Part shown: positions 1 to 9,104 of the stretch, one piece after another
Position numbering within the stretch: position 1 is the first letter of the stretch
How the letters are laid out: every line of letters begins with the position of its first letter
From: an uncultured Collinsella sp.
GTDB lineage: Bacteria > Actinomycetota > Coriobacteriia > Coriobacteriales > Coriobacteriaceae
NCBI GenBank assembly: GCA_902491395.1
Contig: CABUHO010000001.1
Span: 81,233-145,232 of the forward strand
Length of the DNA: 64,000 nt
Direction: 5' to 3'
Made by a program: the position numbers and the translations under genes
The notes under the pieces: model-generated
The model's database searches: none
What the model saw: the letters and a program-made list of their open reading frames with translations, nothing else
What the model was told of the DNA's origin: nothing

Positions 1-269
1 CCTTCATAAATATAGCCCAACCAAAATCAAGCGAATGCATCCATAGAGACACACCCGTTCAAAGACTTTGGTTAGGCCCACGTCCGAGGGACTCGGTAAC
101 CTTCCGCATTTCTTTTTACGGGGGTTATTGTAGGCAACAGCAAAGCCAGAATAGTCATTATGACCGGTGAGCGGTATTTATTCTTCGATAAACGGTATTT
201 AAGCGACACTTAGGGACGTTCCTTTCCCGCCGGCACCCAGAGACGCTCCTTGCAGCAATTTCGTATGCG
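1..269. other. Window edge, no gene seen
   Basis: No convincing coding region or RNA gene. The segment holds a short direct repetition of GCGGTATTTA-like sequence around 170-205 and is the 3' flank of the minus-strand ferredoxin gene. No clear terminator with a T-run was found. Confidence 0.4.
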
Positions 270-1031
270 CTAGATGAAGAGCTCGCATTCCTTCCGCACG
301 ACGCAAACCTTGCTCAGCATCTGGGAAACAGCGGATAGCTTGTTGAGATCAAGCTTGCGAGCGCCTCGCGGACATACGGCGATGCAGCGCATGCAGGAGA
401 TGCACGCCTCGCCAGCTGCTCGCTTGGGGTCGCCCTTGTCGATAGCACAAACGGGGCACGCCGCGGCGCATGCACCGCAGGAGACGCATTCCTCTGTTGC
501 CTCGGGTGCCATGCGGTGACCCCCAGCTTGTTTATAAGGACGATTGCCGGGGATAGAGGGCTCGGACGCATCCTCAGCCAACAGCTTTTGCTGAATTTGC
601 TGCACAAACTCTGCGAGCTGCGCCGCATCCTGCGCATCCGGTCGCCCAGCAGCAAACTGTCGCGCAACGGAATGTTCTGCAATGGCTGCAACCGCCGCGA
701 TCACCCGGAATCCCGCATGCTTCGCAACGTCCTCCAACTCTACGAGCGTGTCCTCAAACGCGCGGTTTCCGTATACACAAACCAAAACAGTCCGAGCCCC
801 GTTGCCGCGCACCATGCCCAACCGGTCAGCCACCACAGCCGGGATTCTACCGGCATACGCCGGCACAGAGATTACGGCCACGTCGTCCTCAGTCATCGAG
901 ACAGCGCTGAAATCTAGCCCGCTATCGGTCAGATCGACGGTAACGGTATTCTTGTCCAGTGCCCCGGCCACAAGGCCAGACACCTTCCGCGTTCCACCCG
1001 TCGGACTAAACACAATTTCGAATACGCTCAT
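270..1031 (-). CDS. EFR1-type flavodoxin/ferredoxin protein
   Basis: The 253-aa protein begins with a flavodoxin-like fold; FSPTGGT at residues 8-14 matches the FMN phosphate-binding loop of this family. The C-terminal third carries two 4Fe-4S motifs, ECVSCGACAAACPVC near 181-196 and EACISCMRCIAVCP near 207-221. This order (flavodoxin then bacterial ferredoxin) is that of EFR1-family proteins in anaerobes, which are presumed to pass electrons between an FMN and two clusters in the cytoplasm. The partner and substrate are unknown. It stands alone: the next gene upstream is the helicase, more than 600 bp away. The start is the ATG preceded by a GAGGAGGGTGCC-type ribosome binding site. Confidence 0.85.
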   Translation of the reverse strand: MSVFEIVFSPTGGTRKVSGLVAGALDKNTVTVDLTDSGLDFSAVSMTEDDVAVISVPAYAGRIPAVVADRLGMVRGNGARTVLVCVYGNRAFEDTLVELEDVAKHAGFRVIAAVAAIAEHSVARQFAAGRPDAQDAAQLAEFVQQIQQKLLAEDASEPSIPGNRPYKQAGGHRMAPEATEECVSCGACAAACPVCAIDKGDPKRAAGEACISCMRCIAVCPRGARKLDLNKLSAVSQMLSKVCVVRKECELFI

Positions 1032-1585
1032 CGAGGCACCCTCCTCCTACGTCCGGCAACGCGTCAAGCCGTTTTCACATTCAGACAGAGTATACGGCGC
1101 GTGGGATCCCCGTTTTGGTGCACCAAACACCCCAATGCGCCCACCCTGCGCTGTCTGCCTCTTCGTTTTGTATAAAATACGGTACAGATTGTATATATTT
1201 ACGGGATACCACCGCGTTCTCCTGAGGTACCCCATCCTGGCCCGTGCAAAAAACGGAGTATTCTGCAACGTGACCGCGCCAGCACCGCCGCGGGCGGGCA
1301 AAACTGTAGGGCGCTGCGTCATTTAGGGTTCCGACATAGCGAGAATGACGTACCTTTGCTTCGAAAAACGGCGAAATCTAACTCAAAACGCTCATAGGGG
1401 GTATCTGAAGGCCACCGTTGGCAATACCGAATCGTATGCAGCCAGCTAGAGCTGCTGAATACTCCAAAAAATGCACGGCACACCCCATGGGACCCATTGC
1501 CGCATGGCAGGAAACAGGCCCACGGCATCTTCTAGATGCATTCCCGAGGAAATCACATTTGAACTAGCGATCGGATACGGCAAAC
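1032..1585. other. Intergenic region upstream of EFR1 gene
   Basis: About 550 bp lie between the EFR1 gene start and the helicase terminator. Short overlapping reading frames exist on both strands, but none has a family signature or a good ribosome binding site. An AT-rich stretch at about 1165-1205 contains TATAAAATAC and TGTATATATTTAC and is the likely promoter region of the EFR1 gene; exact boxes cannot be assigned. Confidence 0.4.
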
Positions 1586-1620
1586 AAAAAGGGCCCCGAG
1601 CGTAGTTGCTCGGGGCCCTT
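1586..1620 (-). terminator. Terminator of DEAD-box helicase gene
   Basis: A GC-rich inverted repeat (GGGCCCCGAGC / GCTCGGGGCCC) is followed on the minus strand by a T-run. It sits just past the helicase stop codon. Confidence 0.9.
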
Positions 1621-1652
1621 GGTTCACCTCGCTTTAGTGGGCGATGCGTATG

Positions 1653-3779
1653 CTATTTGCGCTTGCCGCCGCCGTCACCGGGGCGACGGGAGCTGCCGCC
1701 GCGCTTGCCGCCACGGCTGTTGCCATAGCTGCCACGGTTATCGCGACCGCCGGCACGACCGCCGCGGGAGCCGGCCTGGTTGCCGCCACGCCCGCCACGA
1801 TAGCCGCCACGACGCTCCTCGCGGGTATCGTCGTAGTTGCGCCAGTCATCGCGACGATCGCGGCTGGCACGCGGGTCACGACGATCACGCGACTCATTAG
1901 AACGGCCTGCGCCGCCGCGACCACCGGTGCCGCGAGCACCCTCGCGACGCTCGCCGCCACGGACGCCGCGCTCTTCAAAGCGCTTGCCGCCGCGCGAACC
2001 GCGGCCCTCGTCCTCGCGCTCAACACGACGACGGCCGCCACGGTCCTCGTCCTCACGACGACGGCGATGCGCCTCGCCCTGGAACTGCTTGGCACGGCGC
2101 TCGGCACGGTTGCCGCGCGGGGCCTGCTCGATGGCACCAGCACCGGCGCGCTCCTCGGCAGCCACCTCGCGAGCCACGCTCTCCACGGCCTCGTCCACGC
2201 GAGCCTGAACGCCCTCGCGCACGCGGGTCTTACCGCCGCGCTTGGGGCGGCTCGGGCGCTCGCCGTCACCGCGGCGCTCGTCGCGACCGCGGTTGGAACG
2301 ACCGGCTACATCGCCGTAGTCATCGCCGTTGCGCTTGCCGTCGCGACGTGCCTGCTCGAGTTTCTTCTTGCTCTTGGACTTGCCGCGCTTGGTCTTCTTC
2401 TTCACCTTAAAGGCCGCAGGATCGCGCTCGGGGTCGACGGCGGGCGGGTTGGGGCCTACATGCAAGTCGCCGGCCTCGTAGATGTCGGCCGTCTTGTCCA
2501 TGAGCTTCTCGATCTCGTAGAACTCATCGACGTCCTGCTCGGTCACAAACGTGATGGCCCAGCCCAGCTCGCCGGCGCGGCCCGTGCGGCCGATGCGATG
2601 GATGTAGTCGGTCGGCTCGGCCGGCACGTCAAAGTTCACGACGTAGCGCACATCGCTAATGTCGATGCCGCGGGCGAGGACATCGGTCGCCACCAGCACG
2701 TCGACGGTGCCGTCGCGGAAGGCCGAAAGCGCGCGCTCGCGCTGGGCCTGGCTGCGGTTGCCGTGGATCGCGGCGGCCTTGATGCCCTTGCGCTCCAGAC
2801 GACGGCAGCAGCTGTCGGCGCGGTGCTTGGTGCGCATAAAGACGATGGTGCGCTCCGGGCCCTCCTTCTTGAGGAACTCGGGCAGCAGGTTGTTCTTGGC
2901 CTCGATGGATACCGGGAACACAAACTGGTCGACGGTGTCGGCGGTCGACGTGGCAGGCGCGATCTCCACGCGAGCCGGGTCGCTCACCAAGTCGGTGATC
3001 TCGCCCACGGCCTCCTCGTCGAGCGTCGCCGAGAACAGCAGCGTCTGGCGCTCGGCCGGCGTCTCGCGCACAATACGGCGGACGGCGGGCAAAAAGCCCA
3101 TGTCGAGCATGCGGTCGGCCTCGTCCAGCACCAGTACCTTGACCTCGTTCAGATGGCAGGCGCCCTGCTCGATCAGGTCGACCAGACGGCCCGGCGTGGC
3201 GACTAGAATGTCGCAGCCGTACTTGAGCGCCGCGGTCTGGGGCTTGTAGCTCACGCCGCCCACGACGGTCACGGCGACATGGCCGGTGACATCGGCGATC
3301 TTGCTCGCAACCTCGTCGATCTGCTGGGCAAGCTCGCGCGTGGGGGTGATGACGAGCATCACGGGGCCGCGGCCGTTGCCCTCGGGCTTCTTGGCGCCGC
3401 GGCGGCGGTTGCGGCTGCCGCGCTCGCGCACGGGCTTGGGCGGAGCGATGTGCTCCAGGTTGTTCATAGTCGGCAGCAAGAAGGCGGCCGTCTTGCCGGT
3501 GCCGGTCTGGGCGGCGGCAAGCAGGTCGCGACCCTCGAGCACCACGGGGATGGAGCCAGCCTGGACAGGCGTCGGCGCCGTGTAGCCCAGGTTCTCGATG
3601 GCACGAAGCATCTCGTCCGAAAGTCCCAACTCGTCAAAGGCGGGCAGGTTCTCGGCAGCGGACTCGACGGCGTCGGCGGCATTGGCCTCGTCGGCAGCAT
3701 CGAAGGCAGCCTGGGTCATGGCCTCGCGGGTCTCGTCCAGAATCTCGGCGTCCGTGACGTCGGATACAGAATTACGCAT
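1653..3779 (-). CDS. DEAD-box ATP-dependent RNA helicase with RG-rich tail
   Basis: 708-aa DEAD-box helicase that remodels RNA duplexes using ATP. The core, about residues 50-440, shows the Q motif (GYTAPTPVQ), motif I AQTGTGKT, motif II DEAD, motif III SAT, and HRIGRTGR (motif VI). After the core comes a basic stretch (KVKKKTKRGKSKSKKK) and about 230 residues very rich in Arg, Gly, Glu and Asp with RGG-like repeats, a typical nonspecific RNA-binding extension. The tail is likely disordered. The gene is monocistronic, with a long 5' region and its own terminator, as is common for cold-induced helicases. Which paralogue (DeaD/CsdA-like or RhlE-like) cannot be settled by eye. Long frames on the opposite strand are GC-driven shadows. 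Confidence 0.95.
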   Translation of the reverse strand: MRNSVSDVTDAEILDETREAMTQAAFDAADEANAADAVESAAENLPAFDELGLSDEMLRAIENLGYTAPTPVQAGSIPVVLEGRDLLAAAQTGTGKTAAFLLPTMNNLEHIAPPKPVRERGSRNRRRGAKKPEGNGRGPVMLVITPTRELAQQIDEVASKIADVTGHVAVTVVGGVSYKPQTAALKYGCDILVATPGRLVDLIEQGACHLNEVKVLVLDEADRMLDMGFLPAVRRIVRETPAERQTLLFSATLDEEAVGEITDLVSDPARVEIAPATSTADTVDQFVFPVSIEAKNNLLPEFLKKEGPERTIVFMRTKHRADSCCRRLERKGIKAAAIHGNRSQAQRERALSAFRDGTVDVLVATDVLARGIDISDVRYVVNFDVPAEPTDYIHRIGRTGRAGELGWAITFVTEQDVDEFYEIEKLMDKTADIYEAGDLHVGPNPPAVDPERDPAAFKVKKKTKRGKSKSKKKLEQARRDGKRNGDDYGDVAGRSNRGRDERRGDGERPSRPKRGGKTRVREGVQARVDEAVESVAREVAAEERAGAGAIEQAPRGNRAERRAKQFQGEAHRRRREDEDRGGRRRVEREDEGRGSRGGKRFEERGVRGGERREGARGTGGRGGAGRSNESRDRRDPRASRDRRDDWRNYDDTREERRGGYRGGRGGNQAGSRGGRAGGRDNRGSYGNSRGGKRGGSSRRPGDGGGKRK

Positions 3780-4063
3780 ATGTTGTTGTTCCTTATCTGC
3801 ACGCGCAATGGCGCGGCATGCGGCCGCGCGGGCGTGCTTGGTAGTGCGCTAATACATACAAAAACAAAGGTGCGCACAGAGAGGACGTTGCTCAGCACGC
3901 TGGCGATCGCTTTGGCAGCCCTATCACGCGCCGTCCAGACGCAGCAGCTCTAAGCGATGGAGCAGATTCGCCGCCGGTTAGTATACCCGTGCTTCGCATG
4001 CCCCCACGTAAACCACAGATGACGGGATATCGGGGCCGCGCAGGGACTCCCCCACCGGGCAAT

Positions 4064-4362
4064 GTCTCAATCAGTAACAGCTACGGGGCAAAACCGGGTC
4101 TTACTGTTACAGATCAAGACAAACGGTCGGCCCCATCCGCAAACGTCTCAATCTGTAACAGTTACAGGCCGAATCTTCGTCCAGTTGTTACAGATCAAGA
4201 CAAACCAATCCGTCAGAAAACAACGTCTCGATCTGTAACAGTTACTCGGCAAAACCAGCCCCAGATGTTACAGATCGAGACAGTTGAGCAGCCAGCCGAG
4301 GGACAATCTCGATCTGTAACATCTAGACCCCGTATCCCCTACTTGTTGTTACAGATCAAGAC
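4064..4362. repeat. Palindrome array A1, four 57-bp units
   Basis: Four units at 4064-4120, 4145-4201, 4225-4281 and 4305-4362. Each has a left arm near GTCTCGATCTGTAACA, a variable loop of about 25 nt and the inverted arm TGTTACAGATCGAGAC. Unit starts are 80-81 bp apart, with about 23 nt of variable sequence between units. The array lies upstream of the helicase gene and downstream of the GNAT gene. No open reading frame of value is present in 3780-4390. Confidence 0.95.
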
Positions 4363-4392
4363 AAACGTGCTGAGCACCAGACCGACAGACAA

Positions 4393-4440
4393 TAAAAAAG
4401 GGCCGGACGCCCAGTCATCACAACTGGAACGTCCGGCCCC
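4393..4440 (-). terminator. Terminator of GNAT gene
   Basis: Inverted repeat GGGCCGGACG / CGTCCGGCCC with a minus-strand T-run at 4393-4399, just beyond the GNAT stop codon. Confidence 0.85.
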
Positions 4441-4483
4441 GTCAAACACCAACTAGGGAAGCTGAACCAACACCCCGCAGCCC

Positions 4484-5050
4484 CTACTCTGCGTCCGGGT
4501 TCTTAAAGTTCTTGGGATCCAAGACCATGCAGGTGTAGGTAATGTCGTGGTCATCGTCGGGAATGGGCTCAAACCCGTTCTTACCAAAGAAGTCGATGAG
4601 CAGATACGCGAGCTTAAACGGATCCGCATCAGCGTCATCAAAGAGATAGCCGCTCAGATCCAGGAATGCAGGCTGTTGCCCGCCCTCGCTCTCCCAATAT
4701 CCCAACAGGGCATCGTGCACCAGGCGCGCACCATAGCCGTTGCCGCGATGGTCAGGATCAACATACACATGGCTCAAAAACGTCGACGTTTCCTCGTTGA
4801 GCGGGTGCTCCGTAACGGCATCCGGCAGGTCGGGGTCATCCGCACCGCCCGTCACGCAAAAGCCGACCAGCTCGTCATCGGCAAAGACACCCCAGAGGTA
4901 GCAGTTCTCTTCGCCTCCATCGCCGTCCTCGTCCTCTTCCTCAATGTAATCCGCATATGCCTCATAGACCTCGTAGCCCGACTGCTCGTCCAGATCGACC
5001 ATCGCATCCACGTCATCGGGACCCAAAGCCCTTACTTCAATTTCAACCAT
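4484..5050 (-). CDS. GNAT-family N-acetyltransferase
   Basis: 188-aa protein with a GNAT fold. The acetyl-CoA pyrophosphate-binding motif is visible in the segment YVDPDHRGNGYGARLVHDAL around residues 96-115 (RGNGYG loop). The N-terminal third has an acidic insertion (EEEDEDGDGGEE) and the ending is also acidic. The substrate cannot be predicted. The start is an ATG with AGGACGGG upstream. It is transcribed away from the zinc-ribbon gene at 5272, and two GTTGCGCAAC sites lie in the shared upstream region, so co-regulation is possible, although the spacing fits the 5272 gene better. Confidence 0.88.
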   Translation of the reverse strand: MVEIEVRALGPDDVDAMVDLDEQSGYEVYEAYADYIEEEDEDGDGGEENCYLWGVFADDELVGFCVTGGADDPDLPDAVTEHPLNEETSTFLSHVYVDPDHRGNGYGARLVHDALLGYWESEGGQQPAFLDLSGYLFDDADADPFKLAYLLIDFFGKNGFEPIPDDDHDITYTCMVLDPKNFKNPDAE

Positions 5051-5113
5051 TGTCCCGTCCTTTCTCTTATATCTTTAGGACGAGTTGAGCATACGGCGTT
5101 GCCCAAGAAATCC

Positions 5114-5123
5114 GTTGCGCAAC
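5114..5123. promoter_or_regulatory. GTTGCGCAAC palindromic site 1
   Basis: Perfect 10-bp palindrome between the divergent GNAT and 5272 genes, 64-73 bp upstream of the GNAT start and about 150 bp upstream of 5272. Member of a seven-copy set proposed to be an operator. Confidence 0.65.
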
Positions 5124-5187
5124 AAAGAGCGCAGCTTCGAGTAACTGACTAACTCGTTGACGACACCACATTCCAAAAATCTTTGAT

Positions 5188-5197
5188 GTTGCGCAAC
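5188..5197. promoter_or_regulatory. GTTGCGCAAC palindromic site 2
   Basis: Perfect palindrome 75-84 bp upstream of the start at 5272. A TTGACG hexamer at 5157-5162 could be a -35 box placing the site close to the promoter, but the -10 box is unclear. Confidence 0.75.
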
Positions 5198-5271
5198 AGA
5201 ATCAATTTTTCTGGTCCCAGAATACGAATTGTCGAAAGACAGACGGAACCATTAATTGGAAAGGAACCAAA

Positions 5272-5925
5272 ATGGCACTTAAGCTCTCCAACCTCGAGTA
5301 CAGCAACGATCTCGGGAATCCGATTGTCGCCTCGGTCGGCAAGCGCTCAATCGAGGACTGCATCACCATTGTCAACGATGCGCTCAACGGCCTCGTGGAT
5401 AATTCTCCCTACAGCTATAAGATCAGTGTTGGCAAGATCAAGGTAGTCGATGGCGGTCTCTTCAAAAAGACGCAGATTCCCGCGCTTCAGATTTTCGCAT
5501 ACGGAATGCAGTCCCAGGTTTGGGCAACGTACGTTTGCGTCCTCCAGGGTTCTGACCTCAAGACCTACCGCTGCCCGAGCACACGCGCCGAAGCGGCAGA
5601 GCAAGCTGTAAAGGCCGCCGAGGAGCAGGCAAACATGATGGACGAAGATGGTCCCGCCCTTAACAACATGCTGAACCGCGGAATCGGAAAAGGCTTTGCC
5701 AAAAAGGCCGAGAAACTCGTCGACGACACCGACATTGCAGCAGAAGCCGACTTCTGCAATTCCGTCCAGACCGTACTTGAGCACTTCGAGGACGCGGCGG
5801 CAGGTAAGGACCTGTCCAGCTTTGCCCAGGCCGCTGGCAATGCAGGCGGCTTCTGCCCCAACTGCGGTGCCCCCGTGGAAGCCGGCGCCGCGTTCTGCCC
5901 CAGCTGCGGCAACAAGCTTGCTTAA
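5272..5925 (+). CDS. Zinc-ribbon protein of the kinase/GTPase system
   Basis: 217-aa cytoplasmic-looking protein with no membrane segment. The C-terminus is a compact zinc ribbon with CxxC pairs at C195/C198 and C209/C212 (FCPNCG and FCPSCG). Residues 1-110 form an uncharacterised alpha/beta region (start MALKLSNLEYSNDLGN), followed by an Ala/Glu-rich helical segment. The ribbon resembles those in several neighbours (6076, 11782, 26893, 63178). The gene has a strong AAGGAA ribosome binding site, its own upstream GTTGCGCAAC sites and a terminator. It converges on the 647-aa gene. No enzymatic motif is visible, so an adaptor role within the system is inferred. Confidence 0.85.
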   Translation: MALKLSNLEYSNDLGNPIVASVGKRSIEDCITIVNDALNGLVDNSPYSYKISVGKIKVVDGGLFKKTQIPALQIFAYGMQSQVWATYVCVLQGSDLKTYRCPSTRAEAAEQAVKAAEEQANMMDEDGPALNNMLNRGIGKGFAKKAEKLVDDTDIAAEADFCNSVQTVLEHFEDAAAGKDLSSFAQAAGNAGGFCPNCGAPVEAGAAFCPSCGNKLA

Positions 5926-5947
5926 CAAATAGCGAATAGAATCCCTA

Positions 5948-5986
5948 ACGCCCTCCCAGAAGAGCAGTCTTCTGGGAGGGCGTTTT
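5948..5986 (+). terminator. Terminator of 5272 gene
   Basis: Sixteen-base-pair inverted repeat (arms 5948-5963 and 5968-5983) followed by TTTT. Confidence 0.9.
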
Positions 5987-6005
5987 GCTTTGGAATGTAA
6001 CCACG

Positions 6006-6047
6006 AGGAGGCCCCGCTGGCGCAGTGACACGTCGGCGGGGCCTCCT
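6006..6047 (-). terminator. Hairpin at 3' end of 647-aa gene
   Basis: Perfect 12-bp stem (AGGAGGCCCCGC / GCGGGGCCTCCT) just past the stop of the minus-strand 6076 gene. There is no long T-run, so termination is likely but not certain. Confidence 0.6.
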
Positions 6048-6075
6048 TGGAAAACGATTTCAAATACGAAGGCAT

Positions 6076-8019
6076 CTAATCCTGCGATTGGGACCTCTCC
6101 TTCAGCCATTCGCTATTGAGCAAACGAATAACGTGCTGCAATCCCGCAGGGGGCACAACGGACTCGTTCATCTCTACGATACGATCGGAATTCGCTGCGC
6201 AATCGTATAGAAGCGCTTTGACATCCGGGGGCAGAACAGCACCGCTATTGTTCTTGGCGATCGCCTTATCCATTTCGCAAGAGGACAGAAATACGTTGAG
6301 CACCGGCAATCCATCCGCCGTCTCCCCGCGAGCAACAAACCAGTGGCAACCCTTCTGCCACAGCTTGTCTTCCTCTCCTTCGGCAAAGAAAACCTCAATC
6401 AATTGATCGCCCTCGCGTCCATCAGGACGATTGACCACACGAGCAACCAGGGGTCCAATAGAAGATGCCTTCTGTATTACCCCCGCAAGGAACTCTAGAC
6501 CAAGCGTCGCGGAGGGGACTACAAATGTGGCACAGAATCGCTTGTCAGCAAGCGGATCATCATAGAGGCGGAATTGAAGCGCAGTAAGATCGTCACTCAA
6601 CTTGCCCGCTTTTTCATATTCACCCGCCCGACAGGCTTGAAGAAATTCATCGAAGGAACCACGTGGCAAAGATCGCTTCGAATCCAACGATACGCCCCAC
6701 CGGTTGGCCGCCTCCTGATTGATTTGCGCGACCGCATATATAAAGGCATGCTTTGTAGCCTCAAGAAAATCGAGCATTTGATCAGCAAACGGAGCCACAG
6801 CTTGGAAAGCCGCTTCCATATCTGGACGCAGCATCTTGCCTTCTTTGCGAAGACCATATGCCTGATTAAACAGGCCATACAGCGGAATCAGGTACAAGAC
6901 ATGGCCCCTTATTGTCGATTTAACCTGTACAGCGAAGGAGTCCCACCACTGTTTGCCCATATCAACGCCTGAAGGGACCAACAAAATTAAGTCACCTGTG
7001 TAATACCAATTATCCGGCCCGTGTGCAATTTGCCAGCCCTCCTGACCCATACGACGTCCAAGTTCGACGACCGCTTGATGCGGATCAACGGATGAGTCAA
7101 GAATCGTGTAAGACTCGGTATCTTCGACCGTTCCGTCGACAGGAGACGGGAACCTCACCTTTTTGAAGCCCGCGGCCAGCGCAAGAAGGTCGTTCGAATT
7201 CTCGTCTATCGCCTCCGTCATCGAAGCCTCAACCGGATTGTACGGCAGCTCCGTATCGGCAACCCAAGGAACAGGGCGCAGCGGTTCGTTCCCCTTTGAA
7301 TTTAGTCTGGCGAACGTCATCGCGACAACACGATCAGCCCAAAGGAGGACATCGGGGCCAACAAACACGCGATGATCAGTTTTGCGAATGCGGTAATAGT
7401 AAAAAATGGCATCGTTCCCATAGACCTCTTGCACTATCAGGCTGAAGGGGTTCGCCTCAATTGGATTCTCGAGATCGGCAACATTCGCGGAGATGACAAT
7501 TCCGCCCCCGCAAGTAATGTCACGATCGATTTTTATTTTCAAAATCGCCCTGTCGTAGGCTTCGGCGACATCGATAAGTTCAAGCGCCAAATCATCCAGC
7601 GAGACAGAGCCCCCATCTCTAACAATAAAAGCATCGCAGTTAGAAACGTTGCAAAAGCCAATTGCGTCGGAAATCTGAATCTCATGTGGCTTACTTACGC
7701 TTCCTGCAACATCCCAAAGCTCGTCAGGAAAGCAACGGTCTGTAAGCATTCGGTCGACGACCTCATTCCACGAAAAGTCCGGGAAGACGTAGTCGGGTAG
7801 CACCTTTGATGTCGTAGCCGCTTTGGTGGTCCCTGCCTGCGAAGCGCCGCATTTCCCACAAAACATCGCTCCCGGCAATAGCGGAGCACCGCATTGCGTG
7901 CAAAATGCGCTCTCCGCCTGGGTGCTCGCCGCCACGTCCGCAGCATCGGCAGCCGTCTTGATATTCAGAGCGCTTCCCGCAGATGACAGCCCAGACTTTA
8001 AGTTGTCAAACAGGCCCAT
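6076..8019 (-). CDS. Zinc-ribbon protein, 647 aa, function unknown
   Basis: Begins MGLFDNLKSG, an N-terminal pattern shared with three other proteins of this locus. A zinc ribbon follows (C40, C43, C54, C57; FCTQCG and FCGKCG). The remaining roughly 580 residues are not recognised; they contain aromatic-rich alpha/beta stretches (for example GWQIAHGPDNWYY) and no clear membrane segment or catalytic motif. The start has AAGGGA upstream and a GTTGCGCAAC site 64-73 bp before it, so the gene probably has its own promoter despite following the FHA gene by about 100 bp. It may be a structural or recognition component; no function is assigned. Confidence 0.85.
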   Translation of the reverse strand: MGLFDNLKSGLSSAGSALNIKTAADAADVAASTQAESAFCTQCGAPLLPGAMFCGKCGASQAGTTKAATTSKVLPDYVFPDFSWNEVVDRMLTDRCFPDELWDVAGSVSKPHEIQISDAIGFCNVSNCDAFIVRDGGSVSLDDLALELIDVAEAYDRAILKIKIDRDITCGGGIVISANVADLENPIEANPFSLIVQEVYGNDAIFYYYRIRKTDHRVFVGPDVLLWADRVVAMTFARLNSKGNEPLRPVPWVADTELPYNPVEASMTEAIDENSNDLLALAAGFKKVRFPSPVDGTVEDTESYTILDSSVDPHQAVVELGRRMGQEGWQIAHGPDNWYYTGDLILLVPSGVDMGKQWWDSFAVQVKSTIRGHVLYLIPLYGLFNQAYGLRKEGKMLRPDMEAAFQAVAPFADQMLDFLEATKHAFIYAVAQINQEAANRWGVSLDSKRSLPRGSFDEFLQACRAGEYEKAGKLSDDLTALQFRLYDDPLADKRFCATFVVPSATLGLEFLAGVIQKASSIGPLVARVVNRPDGREGDQLIEVFFAEGEEDKLWQKGCHWFVARGETADGLPVLNVFLSSCEMDKAIAKNNSGAVLPPDVKALLYDCAANSDRIVEMNESVVPPAGLQHVIRLLNSEWLKERSQSQD

Positions 8020-8082
8020 AGCGTGTCCCTTCTCGTTGGAATGATTCCTTTATCTTTTTGTAAACCCAATAGGACAAAAAAC

Positions 8083-8092
8083 GTTGCGCAAC
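8083..8092. promoter_or_regulatory. GTTGCGCAAC palindromic site 3
   Basis: Perfect palindrome 64-73 bp upstream of the 647-aa gene, in the gap after the FHA gene stop. Confidence 0.75.
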
Positions 8093-8123
8093 ACCGCCGA
8101 ACGGTTGGAAGTAGAAACTGTGG

Positions 8124-9104
8124 CTATCCGATTTTGCCTCGCGCGACGATATACGTCACTTTGCCGCCAAGGCAAAGCTCATCGCCCACTTTGATTTCCA
8201 CCGGTGGGTATTCTCGTCCCGGTTCGGCCTCGGCACTCGAAGGCTCAATAACCGTCAAGTCCTCTGTACCGCGTTTGAGTACTGTTCCCGCTGTTGAACC
8301 AAGACCTTGCGCATACCAACGACCGCCCTCACACCAAATACGAAGGTGACGGGCGCTTACACAGCCATCGGGCGCACCGATCACGTTTGTACCAGTTGGC
8401 AAATAGCCAATGACAGTGCCTTCTGGGTCTTGGGACAGCTCATATGCCGGCAGGCGCACGACACTGCCCTCCCGCAAGATAAGGCCTAGCGTTGTAGAAG
8501 CGCTATCGACAGGGCTCGCTACGGAGGCATAGTCATCTTTGCCGTTATCGAGTCTAAGCGTCGTTGAGCTAAAGTGCCCGCCCATGCATCGCTCCAGAAA
8601 GTCCTCGACTAGCTCTGCCGCACGCGTCGGATCCTGGAGGCAGCCCGCCACCACAAACAGCATGACGAACAGAGCGGCTCTATCCTTGCCGGCGGGAAGC
8701 ACTGCCATGTCGATGCACCTGACCGCATTAAGATACGTTTGCCCGCTCAACCCCCACGCATCGAATGCATCGGCCATAGCATGGGCAGCCGGTCCGCGGT
8801 AGTGATCAGCAATTTTAACGCGCGATGCCGCGCCGGAGCCCTGACGTGCCGCCAGCCGCGCCATAACGTTGAGCGAGGCGTTTTGGAGATCGCCAAAATG
8901 CGAGGAATTTGTCTTAGATGGAACAATATCAACGTAGTTGCGCATGATGCTCGAACGATGCATGACCTCGAGCGACTCACGAGGAGACATGCCACCGGCA
9001 ACAGGTCGAACGGAAAGCAATAGGCAGCAGGCATCGTGATAGTCGAGGCCTGCAAACCCTCTTAAATCCTCGAACATGATACGGCGCGGTGTTATCTCTG
9101 CCAT
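8124..9104 (-). CDS. FHA-domain protein, copy 1
   Basis: 326-aa protein. The C-terminal third (about 215-320) is a forkhead-associated domain: SARHLRIW supplies the phosphothreonine-binding Ser/Arg/His region, followed by GSTAGTVL in place of the usual NGT turn. The N-terminal 200 residues are helical and are recognisably shared with the copy at 28279: both have a YAGPAA/YRGPAA motif, an A/C-GCLQ(N/D) motif, and a PEGTVIG lead into the FHA domain. FHA domains bind phosphothreonine, so the likely partner is the kinase encoded immediately upstream, whose last 13 bp overlap this gene. Start chosen at the ATG with GGAGGA upstream. Confidence 0.9.
   Translation of the reverse strand: MAEITPRRIMFEDLRGFAGLDYHDACCLLLSVRPVAGGMSPRESLEVMHRSSIMRNYVDIVPSKTNSSHFGDLQNASLNVMARLAARQGSGAASRVKIADHYRGPAAHAMADAFDAWGLSGQTYLNAVRCIDMAVLPAGKDRAALFVMLFVVAGCLQDPTRAAELVEDFLERCMGGHFSSTTLRLDNGKDDYASVASPVDSASTTLGLILREGSVVRLPAYELSQDPEGTVIGYLPTGTNVIGAPDGCVSARHLRIWCEGGRWYAQGLGSTAGTVLKRGTEDLTVIEPSSAEAEPGREYPPVEIKVGDELCLGGKVTYIVARGKIG

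Noticed and set aside
1047..1322. Short minus-strand frame upstream of EFR1
   Set aside because: No ribosome binding site, no family and atypical composition; region is better explained as control sequence.
1644..3206. Long Ala-rich plus-strand frame opposite the helicase
   Set aside because: It is the reverse complement of a GC-rich, RG-repeat coding region; low complexity, no ribosome binding site and no family.
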